DNA of 39,571 nucleotides, from positions 1 through 39,571 of the forward strand of contig JAFSGD010000068.1 of the NCBI GenBank assembly GCA_017434845.1, read 5' to 3'. The notes below the pieces were generated by a model. That model saw nothing but the letters and a program-made list of their open reading frames with translations. It searched no databases and was not told the DNA's origin. Source of the stretch: Clostridia bacterium (GTDB lineage: Bacteria > Bacillota > Clostridia > Oscillospirales > CAG-382). Positions 6,176-15,041 of this stretch are shown here, piece after piece. A program made the translations under genes and the position numbers. Every line of letters begins with the position of its first letter. Position 1 is the first letter of the stretch.

Positions 6176-8716
6176 ATGCCTAACGCCAAAGAGGGCAAGC
6201 CCTCTAAGGATATTCTCGATCTTTTGCGAGAGGCTGAGGAAGAAAACCGCTCGGCAATGAAGACCGATATGACCGAGCGTAAGCCCGAAATGGATAAAAC
6301 CAAGGTTGCTTCTTCCGAACAGCCCGCAAAAAAGAAAACTAAGGTTACAAAGCGAATCAACGCAGAAACTGCGGAACTTATAGATAAATACAGCTCTCGT
6401 AAAGAGGAAAAACAGCTCAGCGATACGCAAAAGCTTCGCGCAAAGCTTGCCGAGCAGAACGAAAGCTCGGAGCTTTTGGGCTATTTTTCCGAAGAAAAGC
6501 CTCAGTCGCCCGGAAAACGCGTTGAAAAGCTTTATGAGATGATCAACGATGCAAAAACTCGCACTCTTTCCGATGCGGTTAAAAAACCGCCCGTCGATTT
6601 CGCTTCGGTGCGCTTTTCCGAGGGAAAAGAGGAAAATAGCGAGCCCGTTGAATACACTCAAGAGCAAATGTTTCCTCTCGGCGATACTCTGCGCTTCGAG
6701 CCTAAGGTTAAAGAGCACGAGACCGCAAGCTTCGATTCCGATTATGAAAAGCTTAGCGAAAAGGTAACCAACCGCGAGCTTCATTTCGAAAACGAGGGCG
6801 AAAGCGAGGGGCAGGTTAAGCTGTTGAACGACGATGACAGCATTGCGCCTGTCGGCGGCGATGAAATGCTTGACGAAACCGACATAAACCTTCGCCTTGC
6901 CTTTGAAATGCTTGAGGATGAAGACGGAACCCTTACCAAGCTTGCCGAAAAGAACCGCGAGAAACGTCTTCGTGAAAGCGAAAAGAAAGAGCAGATCCAA
7001 GAGCAAACTCTTGAATATACCTCACGCGAGCAAAACCCCGAAATTGCCGCAAAATACCGCAAAAAAATGCGCGGCGCGCTTATTCGCACCATAATCGTAG
7101 GAGTGTTAACGCTTGGAATTCTTTTCCTTGAGCTTGCAACCAACGACAGCGCCGTTCACGCCGATTTTACTCGGCAGGGAAGATACGGTATTCTTTATAT
7201 CCTTATCGATCTTCAGCTTCTGTTCTTCATCGCGCTTTCAATGCTCGATGCTTTCAGGCGCGGCATTAAGGGCTTGTTTAAGTTCCAACTGAACACCGAT
7301 AGCCTGCTCGTTGTTTCGATCTTTTTTGCGGCGGCATATTCGATGGTAATGCTGTTCACCGATCCGTATGCAACCGATCTTAAGCTTTATAATCTGCCCG
7401 CGGCGTTTGCGTCGCTTTGCGCGGCTGTTTCGACATATATGTGTGCGCGAAAGGACTATAAGTGCTTTAGAATTCTTGCTTCCAAACGCCCCAAATATAC
7501 CGCTTGCGGTCTTACGGGCGGAACCAAGGAGGCGGATGAATTCTATAAATATCTGCTTGAGGACAGCGATATCTATACCGTAAAGCGTGCAAAGTTTGTT
7601 GACGGCTTCGTTGAAAGAACCGAAAAACGCGCCAAGTTTGAGGATGTGTTCAATTTCATCATCCCCGCGGTTTTCTTTGCGGGCGTTGCGCTGTTTATAA
7701 CAATGAGCGCGCTCGGAAGCGAGCTCGTTGATGCCTATGCGGCGTTTTCGATAATAATCGCGGCAAGCGTTCCCGCGACCTCGTTCTTTATGATAGCTCT
7801 GCCCGTTATTTCGGCAAACCGAATCGGCGCAAAGCATTCCACCGCCTTTATCGGCAATGCTATCGCCGAGGAATATGCTACCGCTTCGGTGCTTTCCTTC
7901 GCCGATACCGAGGTTTATCCTTCAAGCCTTGTTAAAATAACCAATATCAGAATGTACGGTGATTTCCGCATCGACGCTATTCTAACCGACCTTGCCAGAC
8001 TTTTCGGCTACGTCGGCGGTCCGCTTTCAAAGGTTATGGCGGCAACGCTTACCGAAGAATACGAAAAGCCCGCGATGATAAGAATCATCGAAAGCGCAAA
8101 CGACGGTCTTTGCGTTGCAATGGACGGTCAGAACTATTTCCTCGGAAAGCGTTCGTATATGCGCCGCTACCGCTTCGAAGCGCCTGTTGACGAGGGCGAT
8201 GATGCCTATGAGCGCGGCGTCGGCTCGGTAATGTACGTTGTTATCAACGAAAAACTCGCCGCAAAGCTCTATATCAAATATACAGTTAACCCCTTGTTCG
8301 ATTCCTTGCTTAAAGATATGTATAAGGCAGGACTTTGCCTCGGCATAAAAACACTTGACCCCAATATCAACAACGAACTCATCGCTTCTGCGATAAAGTT
8401 CCGCAAATGTCCCATTTCGGTGCTTCGCGGAAACGATCCTGCCGAAATCGCCGCCGAGGTCGACCGCGTCGACAGCGGTGTCGTTTGCAACTCTACCTTG
8501 CACAATTTCCTTAAAATGTTTGCGCTTTGCGACAAGGCGCGCCATTTAACCAAGAGCAACGTTATAATTACGTTTATAAGCATCTTCCTATCGTTTGCCG
8601 CGGTTGCGTTTCTTGCGGTAACGGGTGATATCGGCGCAGTAACCTCGCTTCATGCGGTTGCATTCCAGCTTTTCTGGTTGCTTCCCGTGTGGCTGATATC
8701 ATTTTTCATGATGTAA
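6176..8716 (+). CDS. Membrane protein resembling a catalytically inactive P-type ATPase
   Basis: The ATG at 6176 is preferred to an in-frame GTG at 6167, because that GTG lies inside the AGGTG ribosome site. The 846-residue product has a long charged cytoplasmic N-terminus (about 1-295). Roughly six membrane helices follow between 298 and 545, then a cytoplasmic region (about 548-790) and two last helices (about 795-846), the layout of a P-type ATPase. The proline-bearing helix (SVPATSFFMIALPV) sits where the ion-site helix should be. After it, the place of the phosphorylated DKTGT reads FADTEV (575-580), so the catalytic Asp is lost. Later stretches (VMYVVINEKLAAKLYIKY, PISVLRGNDPAE) resemble the HAD-like domain but lack its catalytic core. 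It probably does not hydrolyse ATP. A scaffold or sensor role is a guess. Confidence 0.65.
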   Translation: MPNAKEGKPSKDILDLLREAEEENRSAMKTDMTERKPEMDKTKVASSEQPAKKKTKVTKRINAETAELIDKYSSRKEEKQLSDTQKLRAKLAEQNESSELLGYFSEEKPQSPGKRVEKLYEMINDAKTRTLSDAVKKPPVDFASVRFSEGKEENSEPVEYTQEQMFPLGDTLRFEPKVKEHETASFDSDYEKLSEKVTNRELHFENEGESEGQVKLLNDDDSIAPVGGDEMLDETDINLRLAFEMLEDEDGTLTKLAEKNREKRLRESEKKEQIQEQTLEYTSREQNPEIAAKYRKKMRGALIRTIIVGVLTLGILFLELATNDSAVHADFTRQGRYGILYILIDLQLLFFIALSMLDAFRRGIKGLFKFQLNTDSLLVVSIFFAAAYSMVMLFTDPYATDLKLYNLPAAFASLCAAVSTYMCARKDYKCFRILASKRPKYTACGLTGGTKEADEFYKYLLEDSDIYTVKRAKFVDGFVERTEKRAKFEDVFNFIIPAVFFAGVALFITMSALGSELVDAYAAFSIIIAASVPATSFFMIALPVISANRIGAKHSTAFIGNAIAEEYATASVLSFADTEVYPSSLVKITNIRMYGDFRIDAILTDLARLFGYVGGPLSKVMAATLTEEYEKPAMIRIIESANDGLCVAMDGQNYFLGKRSYMRRYRFEAPVDEGDDAYERGVGSVMYVVINEKLAAKLYIKYTVNPLFDSLLKDMYKAGLCLGIKTLDPNINNELIASAIKFRKCPISVLRGNDPAEIAAEVDRVDSGVVCNSTLHNFLKMFALCDKARHLTKSNVIITFISIFLSFAAVAFLAVTGDIGAVTSLHAVAFQLFWLLPVWLISFFMM

Positions 8717-8772
8717 ATGTAATTAATTTTGAAAAAATTGGTAATTTGGCATAAAAAACATGAAAATCCACT

Positions 8773-8800
8773 TGATTATTTAGCTTTAATCATATATAAT
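8773..8800 (+). promoter_or_regulatory. Promoter of the EF-G-like gene
   Basis: TTGATT at 8773-8778 and TATAAT at 8795-8800 are spaced by 16 bases in an AT-rich stretch. Confidence 0.75.
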
Positions 8801-8839
8801 ATCATATATGTATCATGAAAGCTTGGAGGATTTTTTCAC

Positions 8840-10873
8840 ATGGCTAAGATTTTATCGAATAATATCAGAAATATATGTCTCGTAGGACACAGCGGCGACG
8901 GCAAAACCTCTTTTGCCGAAGCAATGCTTTATCTTGCAAAGGTAACCGACAGATTGGGTAAGCCCGCAGACGGCAACACCGTTTGCGACTTTGATCCCGA
9001 AGAGATCAAGAGAGGCTATTCTATCTCCACCTCTCTCGTTAACCTTGAATGGAACGGCACCAAGATCAATATTCTCGATGCACCCGGTATGTTCGGCTTC
9101 GCGGGCGAAGCCAAGGCTGCTGTCGCAGTTGCCGCAAGTACCGTTATCGTTGTCGATGCAAAGAGCGGCTGTAAGGTAGGCACCGAGCTCGCTTGGGAAT
9201 ATTCCGCAGGCAAGCCCAAGGCGTTCTTCGTTAACAAGATCGATGATGAGCATTCTAATTTCGAAAAGACCTTCGCGGGTCTCCGTGAACAGTTCGGCAC
9301 CTCGGTTTGCCCCCTTCTTATTCCCTTTAACGAAGGCACCGGCGAGGTAGGTCTTTATAACCTTATCACCGACGAGGTTTTCACCTGCGAAAAGAAGACC
9401 GGCAAGAGAATCGAAATCGCTCTTCCTGCAGAATATCAGAGCAAGATCGAAGAATATAAAGAAGCGCTCGTAGAATCGCTTGCGCTCACCAGCGAAGAGC
9501 TTATGGAAAAATTCCTTATGGAAGAGCCCTTCACCGAAGAAGAAAAGCACGAAGCTCTCAACAAGGGTCTTCTCAGCGGCGATATCGCTCCCGTTTTCTG
9601 CGGTTCTTCCACCGACCTTGCAGGCATCCGCTTCTTCCTCGATACTGCGGCTGCATCGTTTGTTTCTCCGCTTGATATCATGAAATACGCTGATCCCGAA
9701 GGCGAAACTCAGCTCTTCGTGTTCAAGGTTCTCGCCGACAACTTCGGCAAGAAGGTTTATTTCAAGGTTATGAACGGCACCTTGAAGAAGGATCAGACTC
9801 TTAATAACATCACCACCGGTCAGCAGGAAAAATTCACCAAGATCTGCACCTGCATCGGAAAGAAAGAGATTGAAGTCGACGAGCTCGTTACCGGTGATAT
9901 CGGCTACGTTGTAAAGCTTGTTAACACCGGCGTTAACGATACTCTCAGCAACAGCCCCGCGGGCAATGAATTCACAAAGATCGAATTCCCCTCGCCCTAT
10001 TACACAATGGCTATCAAGCCTACCTCCAAGAACGACGAAGATAAGCTTTCCTCGGGCATCACCAAGCTTCTTGAGGAAGACCCCACTCTTCGCTTCACCA
10101 ACAACTCCGAAACCAAACAGCTCACCGTTTCCGGTATGGGCGATATTCACCTCGACGTTGTTTGCGCTAAGCTCAAAACCCGCTACGGTGTCGGCACCGA
10201 GCTTGTTGAGCCCAAGATCGCATACCGCGAAGCCATCAAGAAGAGCATCGCCGTTGAAGGTAAGCATAAGAAGCAGTCGGGCGGTTCGGGTCAGTACGGT
10301 CACGTTAAGATCACCTTCTCTCCCGGCGAAGAAGACGGCTTGACCTTCACCCAAAGCGTTGTCGGCGGTAACGTTCCCAAGAACTTCTACCCCGCAGTTG
10401 AAAAGGGTCTTCAGGAAGCTATGCTCAAGGGCGTTCTTGCAGGATTCCCCATGGCTAACCTTAAGGCAGACCTCTTCGACGGCTCTTACCACCCCGTTGA
10501 CTCTAACGAAATTTCCTTTAAGCTCGCCGCAAAGCTCGCGTTTAAAGAAGGTCTTCCCAAGGCAGGTCCCGTTATTCTCGAGCCGGTTGGTTACCTCAAG
10601 TGTACCATTCCTACCGCTTATTCGGGCGATATAATGGGCGACGTAAGTAAGCGCCGCGGCAGAATCATGGGCATGAGCGAAAGCACCCGTAAGGGCTACA
10701 CCGTTATCGAAGCCGAGATTCCTTCTGCCGAAATGACCGTTTATGCAGTTCAGCTCCGCGCTATGACTCAGGGCAGAGGTACCTATACCTTCGATTTCGT
10801 AAGATATGAAGAAGCTCCCGCCGAGGTTGCACAGAAGGTTATCGCCGAGGCAAAGCTTGACGAAGAAGACTAA
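8840..10873 (+). CDS. Elongation factor G-like translational GTPase (FusA2 type)
   Basis: The 677-residue protein has the five-domain length of EF-G. The nucleotide-binding motifs are GHSGDGKT (16-23), a RGYSI switch region (58-62) in place of RGITI, DAPG (80-83) in place of DTPG, and NKID (132-135). These changes mark the EF-G-like (FusA2 or EF-G II) subfamily rather than the housekeeping translocase. The C-terminal part keeps domains IV-V (SGGSGQYGHV, GDVSKRRGRIMGM). Such paralogues bind GTP and the ribosome, but their role is less settled than that of FusA. No rpsL/rpsG or tuf neighbours are present, which also argues against the main fusA. The start has a GGAGG site. Codon use is biased towards C-ending codons, as in the dockerin genes, suggesting good expression. 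Confidence 0.88.
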   Translation: MAKILSNNIRNICLVGHSGDGKTSFAEAMLYLAKVTDRLGKPADGNTVCDFDPEEIKRGYSISTSLVNLEWNGTKINILDAPGMFGFAGEAKAAVAVAASTVIVVDAKSGCKVGTELAWEYSAGKPKAFFVNKIDDEHSNFEKTFAGLREQFGTSVCPLLIPFNEGTGEVGLYNLITDEVFTCEKKTGKRIEIALPAEYQSKIEEYKEALVESLALTSEELMEKFLMEEPFTEEEKHEALNKGLLSGDIAPVFCGSSTDLAGIRFFLDTAAASFVSPLDIMKYADPEGETQLFVFKVLADNFGKKVYFKVMNGTLKKDQTLNNITTGQQEKFTKICTCIGKKEIEVDELVTGDIGYVVKLVNTGVNDTLSNSPAGNEFTKIEFPSPYYTMAIKPTSKNDEDKLSSGITKLLEEDPTLRFTNNSETKQLTVSGMGDIHLDVVCAKLKTRYGVGTELVEPKIAYREAIKKSIAVEGKHKKQSGGSGQYGHVKITFSPGEEDGLTFTQSVVGGNVPKNFYPAVEKGLQEAMLKGVLAGFPMANLKADLFDGSYHPVDSNEISFKLAAKLAFKEGLPKAGPVILEPVGYLKCTIPTAYSGDIMGDVSKRRGRIMGMSESTRKGYTVIEAEIPSAEMTVYAVQLRAMTQGRGTYTFDFVRYEEAPAEVAQKVIAEAKLDEED

Positions 10874-10888
10874 TTAGCACTTGTTTTT

Positions 10889-10916
10889 CTCTGCGCTTGC
10901 AAATGCAAGCGCAGAG
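10889..10916 (+). other. Strong hairpin after the EF-G-like gene
   Basis: A perfect 12-bp stem, CTCTGCGCTTGC/GCAAGCGCAGAG, surrounds an AAAT loop. No T-run follows on either strand, so it is not a classical terminator. It may protect the mRNA end or reduce read-through into the next gene. Confidence 0.55.
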
Positions 10917-10961
10917 GGATTAAAAAATATCCCATTGATTTCCAAAAAGTGAGGCACTGAA

Positions 10962-12416
10962 ATGAACACTAAATCCAAAAAGATCCGTCGCATTCCTATA
11001 ATGCTCGGTTTGCTGATGATGCTTGCCGTTGTTCTCGCATCCTGCGTTAACGTCGACAATATTGAAGAAATCATCGACCAGAGTCTTGATGCACTCGAAA
11101 ACGAATCTGTGATTGTTGAAGAGAGCAAAGAGGAAATCTCCACTCCCGACGGCTATACCGAAGCGCCCGTTGTTAAGAGTGTTGTGAACATCACACCCGA
11201 CACCATCGCTGTTGCGGGCACTTGCGAAGAAGGCGCCGTTATAAGCATTAAGGGCGCTGTTGAAGATGTTTCCACCACCGCTATCGGCAATTATTTCATA
11301 ATCGAAGCACAGCTTCCTTATCAGAACAACCTTCTCGAAATCACCGCAACGGTTGAAGGCAAAGAAGAATCTCTTGCTAACTCGTTCGTTGCAAGCTACA
11401 ACGCAACCGCAGATACCCGTCTCGACGGTAACAGCGTTTCTATCGGCGTTGGCTCTCGTTTGTATTTTGATAAGATGGTTGAAGACTCTTCGGGCAAGAA
11501 CCTTTACACCGAATCCGAGCTCAACTCTATTCTCGATTACGTTAACAACACCGTTAACGATTACTACATGAACAGAGCAGGCGCTCACGATGCCGAGCTT
11601 ATATTCATGCTCGTTCCCAACGTTACAACCATTTATCCCGAGGTTTATCCCGAAGGTGTTGTTGAACCTACCAACACAACTCTTTACGATCAGATTCTTA
11701 AAACCCTTAATAAAACCCGTGCAACCGTTGTTGATATGCGCGAGATCTATATGAACCTTCGCGACGACGCAACCGTTAACGAAACCTATGGCGGACTTTA
11801 CCGTGTAACCGATAGCTCGCTCACCGATTACGGCGCATATCTCGCATATAACGAGCTTATGAACGTTGTTGCTAAGCGCTTCCCCGATGCCGCTCCCAGA
11901 GCGCTTGAGGAATTCGAATGGAAGACTGTTTCTACCGTTGGCGGTAATCTTCCTTTCTATCGCGAGCTCGATAACACCGTTGTTTCCGAAGATATCGTTA
12001 TTTCCGTTCCCAAGTTCTCGCTTGCGTTGGGAACCGACGGCAACGGCACCACCTCGCTCAAATCGCTTCGCAAATATAACGATATGGTAAACGGCGATTA
12101 CTCTTATTTCACCGATACCGACAATACAGATGGCAAAAACGGTATCGCAGAGCGTTGGCTTATCGATACCAAGCGTTCCGAAGAACTCGATCTTCCCAAC
12201 GCGCTCATCATCCGCGATTATGCCTCGCTTTCCTTCACTGATATTCTTGCAGAACGCTTCGAAAAATGTCTTGTTTCCAAGAACGGCGAGCTTGGCATCA
12301 ACCTTTCGCTCAGCGGTCAGTATGCAGCTGAAGGCAAAACTGCAGTTGATTATATCATCGTTATCGTTTCCGAGGAAAACCTTGAAAACGCGTTCACCAG
12401 TGCTTTTGCCAACTAA
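10962..12416 (+). CDS. Lipoprotein with AlgX/DHHW-like domain and altered catalytic motifs
   Basis: A 484-residue protein with a lipoprotein signal: basic N-terminus, hydrophobic stretch and lipobox LASC (Cys near 29). Residues about 68-145 look like an Ig-like beta domain. The rest follows the AlgX/AlgJ-like (DHHW) SGNH-hydrolase fold: GSRLYFDKM, IFMLVPNVTTIYPE, VVDMREIYMNL, then LYRVTDSSLTDYGAYLAY. The last stretch aligns with the LYYKTDHHWTxxGAYxAY signature, so the HHW is replaced by SSL. The Ser-bearing GDS motif appears as IIRDYAS. Active members support O-acetylation of surface polysaccharides. This copy is probably inactive or binding-only. It is anchored outside the membrane, and a terminator follows directly. 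Confidence 0.65.
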   Translation: MNTKSKKIRRIPIMLGLLMMLAVVLASCVNVDNIEEIIDQSLDALENESVIVEESKEEISTPDGYTEAPVVKSVVNITPDTIAVAGTCEEGAVISIKGAVEDVSTTAIGNYFIIEAQLPYQNNLLEITATVEGKEESLANSFVASYNATADTRLDGNSVSIGVGSRLYFDKMVEDSSGKNLYTESELNSILDYVNNTVNDYYMNRAGAHDAELIFMLVPNVTTIYPEVYPEGVVEPTNTTLYDQILKTLNKTRATVVDMREIYMNLRDDATVNETYGGLYRVTDSSLTDYGAYLAYNELMNVVAKRFPDAAPRALEEFEWKTVSTVGGNLPFYRELDNTVVSEDIVISVPKFSLALGTDGNGTTSLKSLRKYNDMVNGDYSYFTDTDNTDGKNGIAERWLIDTKRSEELDLPNALIIRDYASLSFTDILAERFEKCLVSKNGELGINLSLSGQYAAEGKTAVDYIIVIVSEENLENAFTSAFAN

Positions 12417-12435
12417 TAATAAGTGTTAATTGAGG

Positions 12436-12464
12436 GAACTGCCGCCAAAAGCGGCAGTTCTTTT
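12436..12464 (+). terminator. Terminator of the AlgX-like gene
   Basis: The stem GAACTGCCGC/GCGGCAGTTC with a CAAAA loop is followed by TTTT. Because it lies here, the next gene must start downstream at 12502 and not at an earlier in-frame codon. Confidence 0.88.
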
Positions 12465-12501
12465 CAGGTTATTTATAAGCAAAATTCAATTTGGAGAAAA
12501 A

Positions 12502-13836
12502 ATGAGAATCCGTCTTTCCGACCATTTTACATATGGTAAGCTTATAAGATTTACCCTTCCATCGATCGCAATGATGATCTTCACTTCGATCTATGGCGTT
12601 GTCGACGGCTATTTTGTTTCGAATTTCGCGGGCAAAACGCCTTTTGCGGCGATAAACCTTATATATCCGTTTATAATGATAATTTCAACAGTCGGCTTTA
12701 TGTTCGGCACCGGTGGCACAGCAATTGTTGCAAAAACCTTGGGCGAGGGTGATGACGAAAAGGCAAACCGCTATTTTTCGCTGTTTGTTTACGTTGCATT
12801 CGGGCTTTCGCTGGTTTTGGCGGTTGCGGGATTTGCTTTCGTTCGCCCGATTTCAATTTTTCTCGGCGCAGAGGGCGAGCTGATAGATAATTGCGTTTTA
12901 TACGGAAGAATACTCCTTGCGGCATTGCCGTTTTTGGTGCTTCAGCTTTTGTTTCAAAGCTTTTTTGTTGCCGCCGAGGTGCCAAAGCTGGGTCTTATCG
13001 TAACCGTAGCTTCGGGTGTTACCAACATGGTGCTCGATGCCGTTTTGGTAATATTGCTCCCGCAGGAATTCAAGCTTGTCGGTGCGGCGGTTGCAACTGC
13101 GGCAAGCCAGCTTGTGGGCGGTGTCGTTCCGTTGTTTTATTTCTTCAGAAAAAACGATAGCCTGCTAAGGCTGGGAAAAACCAAGCTTGAAATCAAACCG
13201 ATTTTAAAGGCGTGCCTTAACGGCTCCTCCGAGTTTATGGGCAATGTTTCCATGAGCGTTGTTGCAATGCTTTATAACGTTCGTTTGCTTGAATATGCCG
13301 GCGAAAACGGCGTTGCGGCATACGGTGTCTTAATGTATGTCAGCATGATTTTCGCCGCTGCATTTATCGGCTATTCGGTCGGCACGGCTCCGATAATCGG
13401 CTATCACTACGGTGCCGATAATCGCGATGAGCTAAAGGGGATTCTTCGTAAAAGTCTGCTGATGCTTGGGATTTTCGGCGTTGTCATGACGCTTTCCGCC
13501 GAGCTACTCGCGGTTCCGCTTTCGAAAATGTTTGTCGGCTATGACGGTGCTCTGATGGAGCTTACGGTTTCGGGATTCAGAATTTTCGGGCTTTGCTTTA
13601 TTTTCATGGGCTTTGCAATCTTCGGCTCGGGATTTTTCACAGCCCTCAGCGATGGACTGACCTCGGCGTTGATTTCGTTTTTAAGAACTCTGGTTTTCCA
13701 GATAGCCGCGGTGTTGATCCTGCCGCTTATTTGGGGCATCGACGGTATATGGATCTCGATAGTTGTTGCCGAGGTCATGGCAGTGATTTTAACCTTTGTC
13801 TTCCTTGCCGTAAAACGCAAAAAATACGGGTATTAG
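12502..13836 (+). CDS. MATE family efflux transporter (first copy)
   Basis: The ATG at 12502 follows a TTGGAG site. An upstream in-frame start at 12430 lies inside the preceding terminator. The 444-residue product has about twelve hydrophobic helices in two similar halves. It starts with the typical LIRFTLPSIAMMIFTSIYGVVDGYFVS-like segment, broken here into LIRFTLPSIAMMIFTSI and VDGYFVSNF, and the half-repeat SEFMGNVSMSVVAMLYN follows near 245. MATE proteins export drugs, metabolites or cations by sodium or proton antiport. The substrate cannot be read from the sequence. It is about as different from the second MATE gene (26707) as separate subfamilies are, so this is not a local duplication. 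Confidence 0.88.
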   Translation: MRIRLSDHFTYGKLIRFTLPSIAMMIFTSIYGVVDGYFVSNFAGKTPFAAINLIYPFIMIISTVGFMFGTGGTAIVAKTLGEGDDEKANRYFSLFVYVAFGLSLVLAVAGFAFVRPISIFLGAEGELIDNCVLYGRILLAALPFLVLQLLFQSFFVAAEVPKLGLIVTVASGVTNMVLDAVLVILLPQEFKLVGAAVATAASQLVGGVVPLFYFFRKNDSLLRLGKTKLEIKPILKACLNGSSEFMGNVSMSVVAMLYNVRLLEYAGENGVAAYGVLMYVSMIFAAAFIGYSVGTAPIIGYHYGADNRDELKGILRKSLLMLGIFGVVMTLSAELLAVPLSKMFVGYDGALMELTVSGFRIFGLCFIFMGFAIFGSGFFTALSDGLTSALISFLRTLVFQIAAVLILPLIWGIDGIWISIVVAEVMAVILTFVFLAVKRKKYGY

Positions 13837-13889
13837 TGGTATTTATAAATAATTTTGCTCAATAAATGCAAAAAATCAGGAGAAACAAC

Positions 13890-13958
13890 GTGAAATATTA
13901 TATCGGCGGCAAGCAGGAGTATCTGCAAGGCGTTATCAACGAAATAATGTTTGGATAA
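13890..13958 (+). CDS. Possible tiny ORF (22 residues), GTG start
   Basis: A GTG codon sits 6 bases after an AGGAGA site and opens a 22-residue frame, MKYYIGGKQEYLQGVINEIM then FG. Its TAA overlaps the first bases of the following terminator, which is how a real last gene often looks. It could be a small protein, a leader peptide or the remnant of a lost gene. There is no similarity I can name. Confidence 0.35.
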   Translation: MKYYIGGKQEYLQGVINEIMFG

Positions 13959-13995
13959 AAAAATAACGGAGCGAATATTCGCTCCGTTATTTTTT
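13957..13995. terminator. Bidirectional terminator between MATE region and traX-like gene
   Basis: A long palindrome around ATAACGGAGCGA/TCGCTCCGTTAT has A-runs on the left and T-runs on the right, so it can stop transcription from both sides. Confidence 0.88.
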
Positions 13996-14719
13996 ACTGT
14001 CGTAAAATTATCTTAATAATAACCAAAACCGTGATGTGCAGGGGATAGAAAACATAAAAGCCGTATTTAAGCAGACCCGATTTTATAAACCCGCGTTTTC
14101 CGTTATACATGTTAATGGGCACAAAGGCGCAAAAGGCGGCAAATCCGCCCGAAAGCATGGGGTAGGATAAAAGCGTTTTAACGGCGGGGCGTTCCTTTAG
14201 CGCATATAAAAGCAATATCAAAAGCACACCGCGCAAGCCGTAATCCGCTTCAAGAAAAAACGCAACTGCGGCAACGCAAAACATTAAGCCTGCTTTTAAT
14301 GCCTCTTGGTTGACCGTTTCGTAAATATAAAGCAATGTAACGCCCAAAAGCAAAGTGAAGAAAACGTTTTGCTCTGCAATAAAGAAGGGATGTCCGCATT
14401 TCATAAAATTATAGGGTATTTCGGAAATCACCGCAAATAAAAACATATTCAGCATATAGCGCTTTCGGTTTCGCGTGTGGATGAAGCCCTCGGTAACCAA
14501 AAAGCAAAAAATCGGAAAAGCCAACCTGCCGATTTTCCTCATTATGAAATATAACGTAACCGTGGTTTCGCCAAACTCGAAAATCGGCTCGGTAAACACC
14601 GCAAGCTCTTCTCCGAGCAAAAGCGCGGTGTGGTCGATAAGCATGGTTATGATCGCTATAAGCTTAAGCATACTGCCGCTTAAAACCTTGAATTTTTCAA
14701 AAGAAAAGCTTTTCGGCAT
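13994..14719 (-). CDS. TraX family membrane protein
   Basis: The 241-residue integral membrane protein has about eight hydrophobic segments. It opens with SGSMLKLIAIITMLIDHTAL, the hallmark start of the TraX family, and later shows GRLAFPIFCFLVTEGF and a C-terminal KYGFYVFYPLHITVL. TraX was first known as the F-pilin N-acetyltransferase. Chromosomal homologues in Firmicutes belong to the wider acyltransferase-3-like group and are probably involved in modifying surface molecules. No pilus or conjugation genes are nearby, so a conjugation role is unlikely. The start has a GCGAGG site. It has its own promoter at 14754-14782. Confidence 0.82.
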   Translation of the reverse strand: MPKSFSFEKFKVLSGSMLKLIAIITMLIDHTALLLGEELAVFTEPIFEFGETTVTLYFIMRKIGRLAFPIFCFLVTEGFIHTRNRKRYMLNMFLFAVISEIPYNFMKCGHPFFIAEQNVFFTLLLGVTLLYIYETVNQEALKAGLMFCVAAVAFFLEADYGLRGVLLILLLYALKERPAVKTLLSYPMLSGGFAAFCAFVPINMYNGKRGFIKSGLLKYGFYVFYPLHITVLVIIKIILRQ

Positions 14720-14753
14720 ACCCGTTAACCTCGCAAGATAGTTTCTTTAACAG

Positions 14754-14782
14754 ATTATAACACACCCGATCAAAAATGTAAA
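14754..14782 (-). promoter_or_regulatory. Promoter of the traX-like gene
   Basis: On the minus strand TTTACA (14777-14782) and TATAAT (14754-14759) are 17 bases apart, about 35 bases before the start codon. Confidence 0.78.
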
Positions 14783-14850
14783 TCCCTCTGTTTGTGAGTG
14801 AAAAAACAACAAGGCGAAGCGATAAGCAAAGCTGAAAAAAATCGGGCACC

Positions 14851-14946
14851 GCAACAGGAATTGTGCGCCGCCTTAACGACCTTGGCAGGGTTGTAATTCC
14901 CAAAGAAATCCGCCGTACTATGCGGATACGTGAAGGCGACCCTCTG
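14851..14946 (+). pseudogene. Decayed AbrB/SpoVT N-terminal fragment
   Basis: Thirty-two codons encode ATGIVRRLNDLGRVVIPKEI followed by RRTMRIREGDPL. They match residues 3-34 of the intact SpoVT-like protein at 15887 almost fully. The ATG and Lys codons and the whole C-terminal part are missing: the frame runs on for about 30 unrelated residues and stops. The DNA differs from the intact copy at many synonymous sites, so this is an old paralogue that has been truncated, not a recent duplication. The rest of the 322-base gap between the traX-like gene and the next gene holds only the traX-like promoter and a terminator. Confidence 0.8.
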
Positions 14947-15000
14947 CTGACAACATTGACACCAATCGACAAGTTTTATATTGCGATACATAGTGTAGTA

Positions 15001-15038
15001 AAAAGAGCAAAAGCGAGGGGAATTTCCCCTCGCTTTTG
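15001..15038 (-). terminator. Terminator of the AT-rich membrane gene
   Basis: The stem CAAAAGCGAGGGG/CCCCTCGCTTTTG has a 5-base loop and, on the minus strand, a following CTCTTTT run just after the stop codon at 15042. Confidence 0.85.
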
Positions 15039-15041
15039 TGG

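Noticed and set aside
8852-10492. Open frame of 546 codons on the minus strand inside the EF-G-like gene
   Set aside because: It is a shadow of a strongly biased gene. The plus-strand protein has all GTPase motifs.
10889-10916. Classical terminator after the EF-G-like gene
   Set aside because: The stem is strong but no T-run follows on either strand, so it is listed only as a hairpin.
12430-12501. Longer N-terminus for the first MATE gene
   Set aside because: This part lies over the terminator hairpin of the previous gene and has no ribosome site, while 12502 has one.
13994-14719. Conjugation function for the TraX-like protein
   Set aside because: No relaxase, coupling protein or pilus gene is in the window, and chromosomal TraX relatives are common in Firmicutes.
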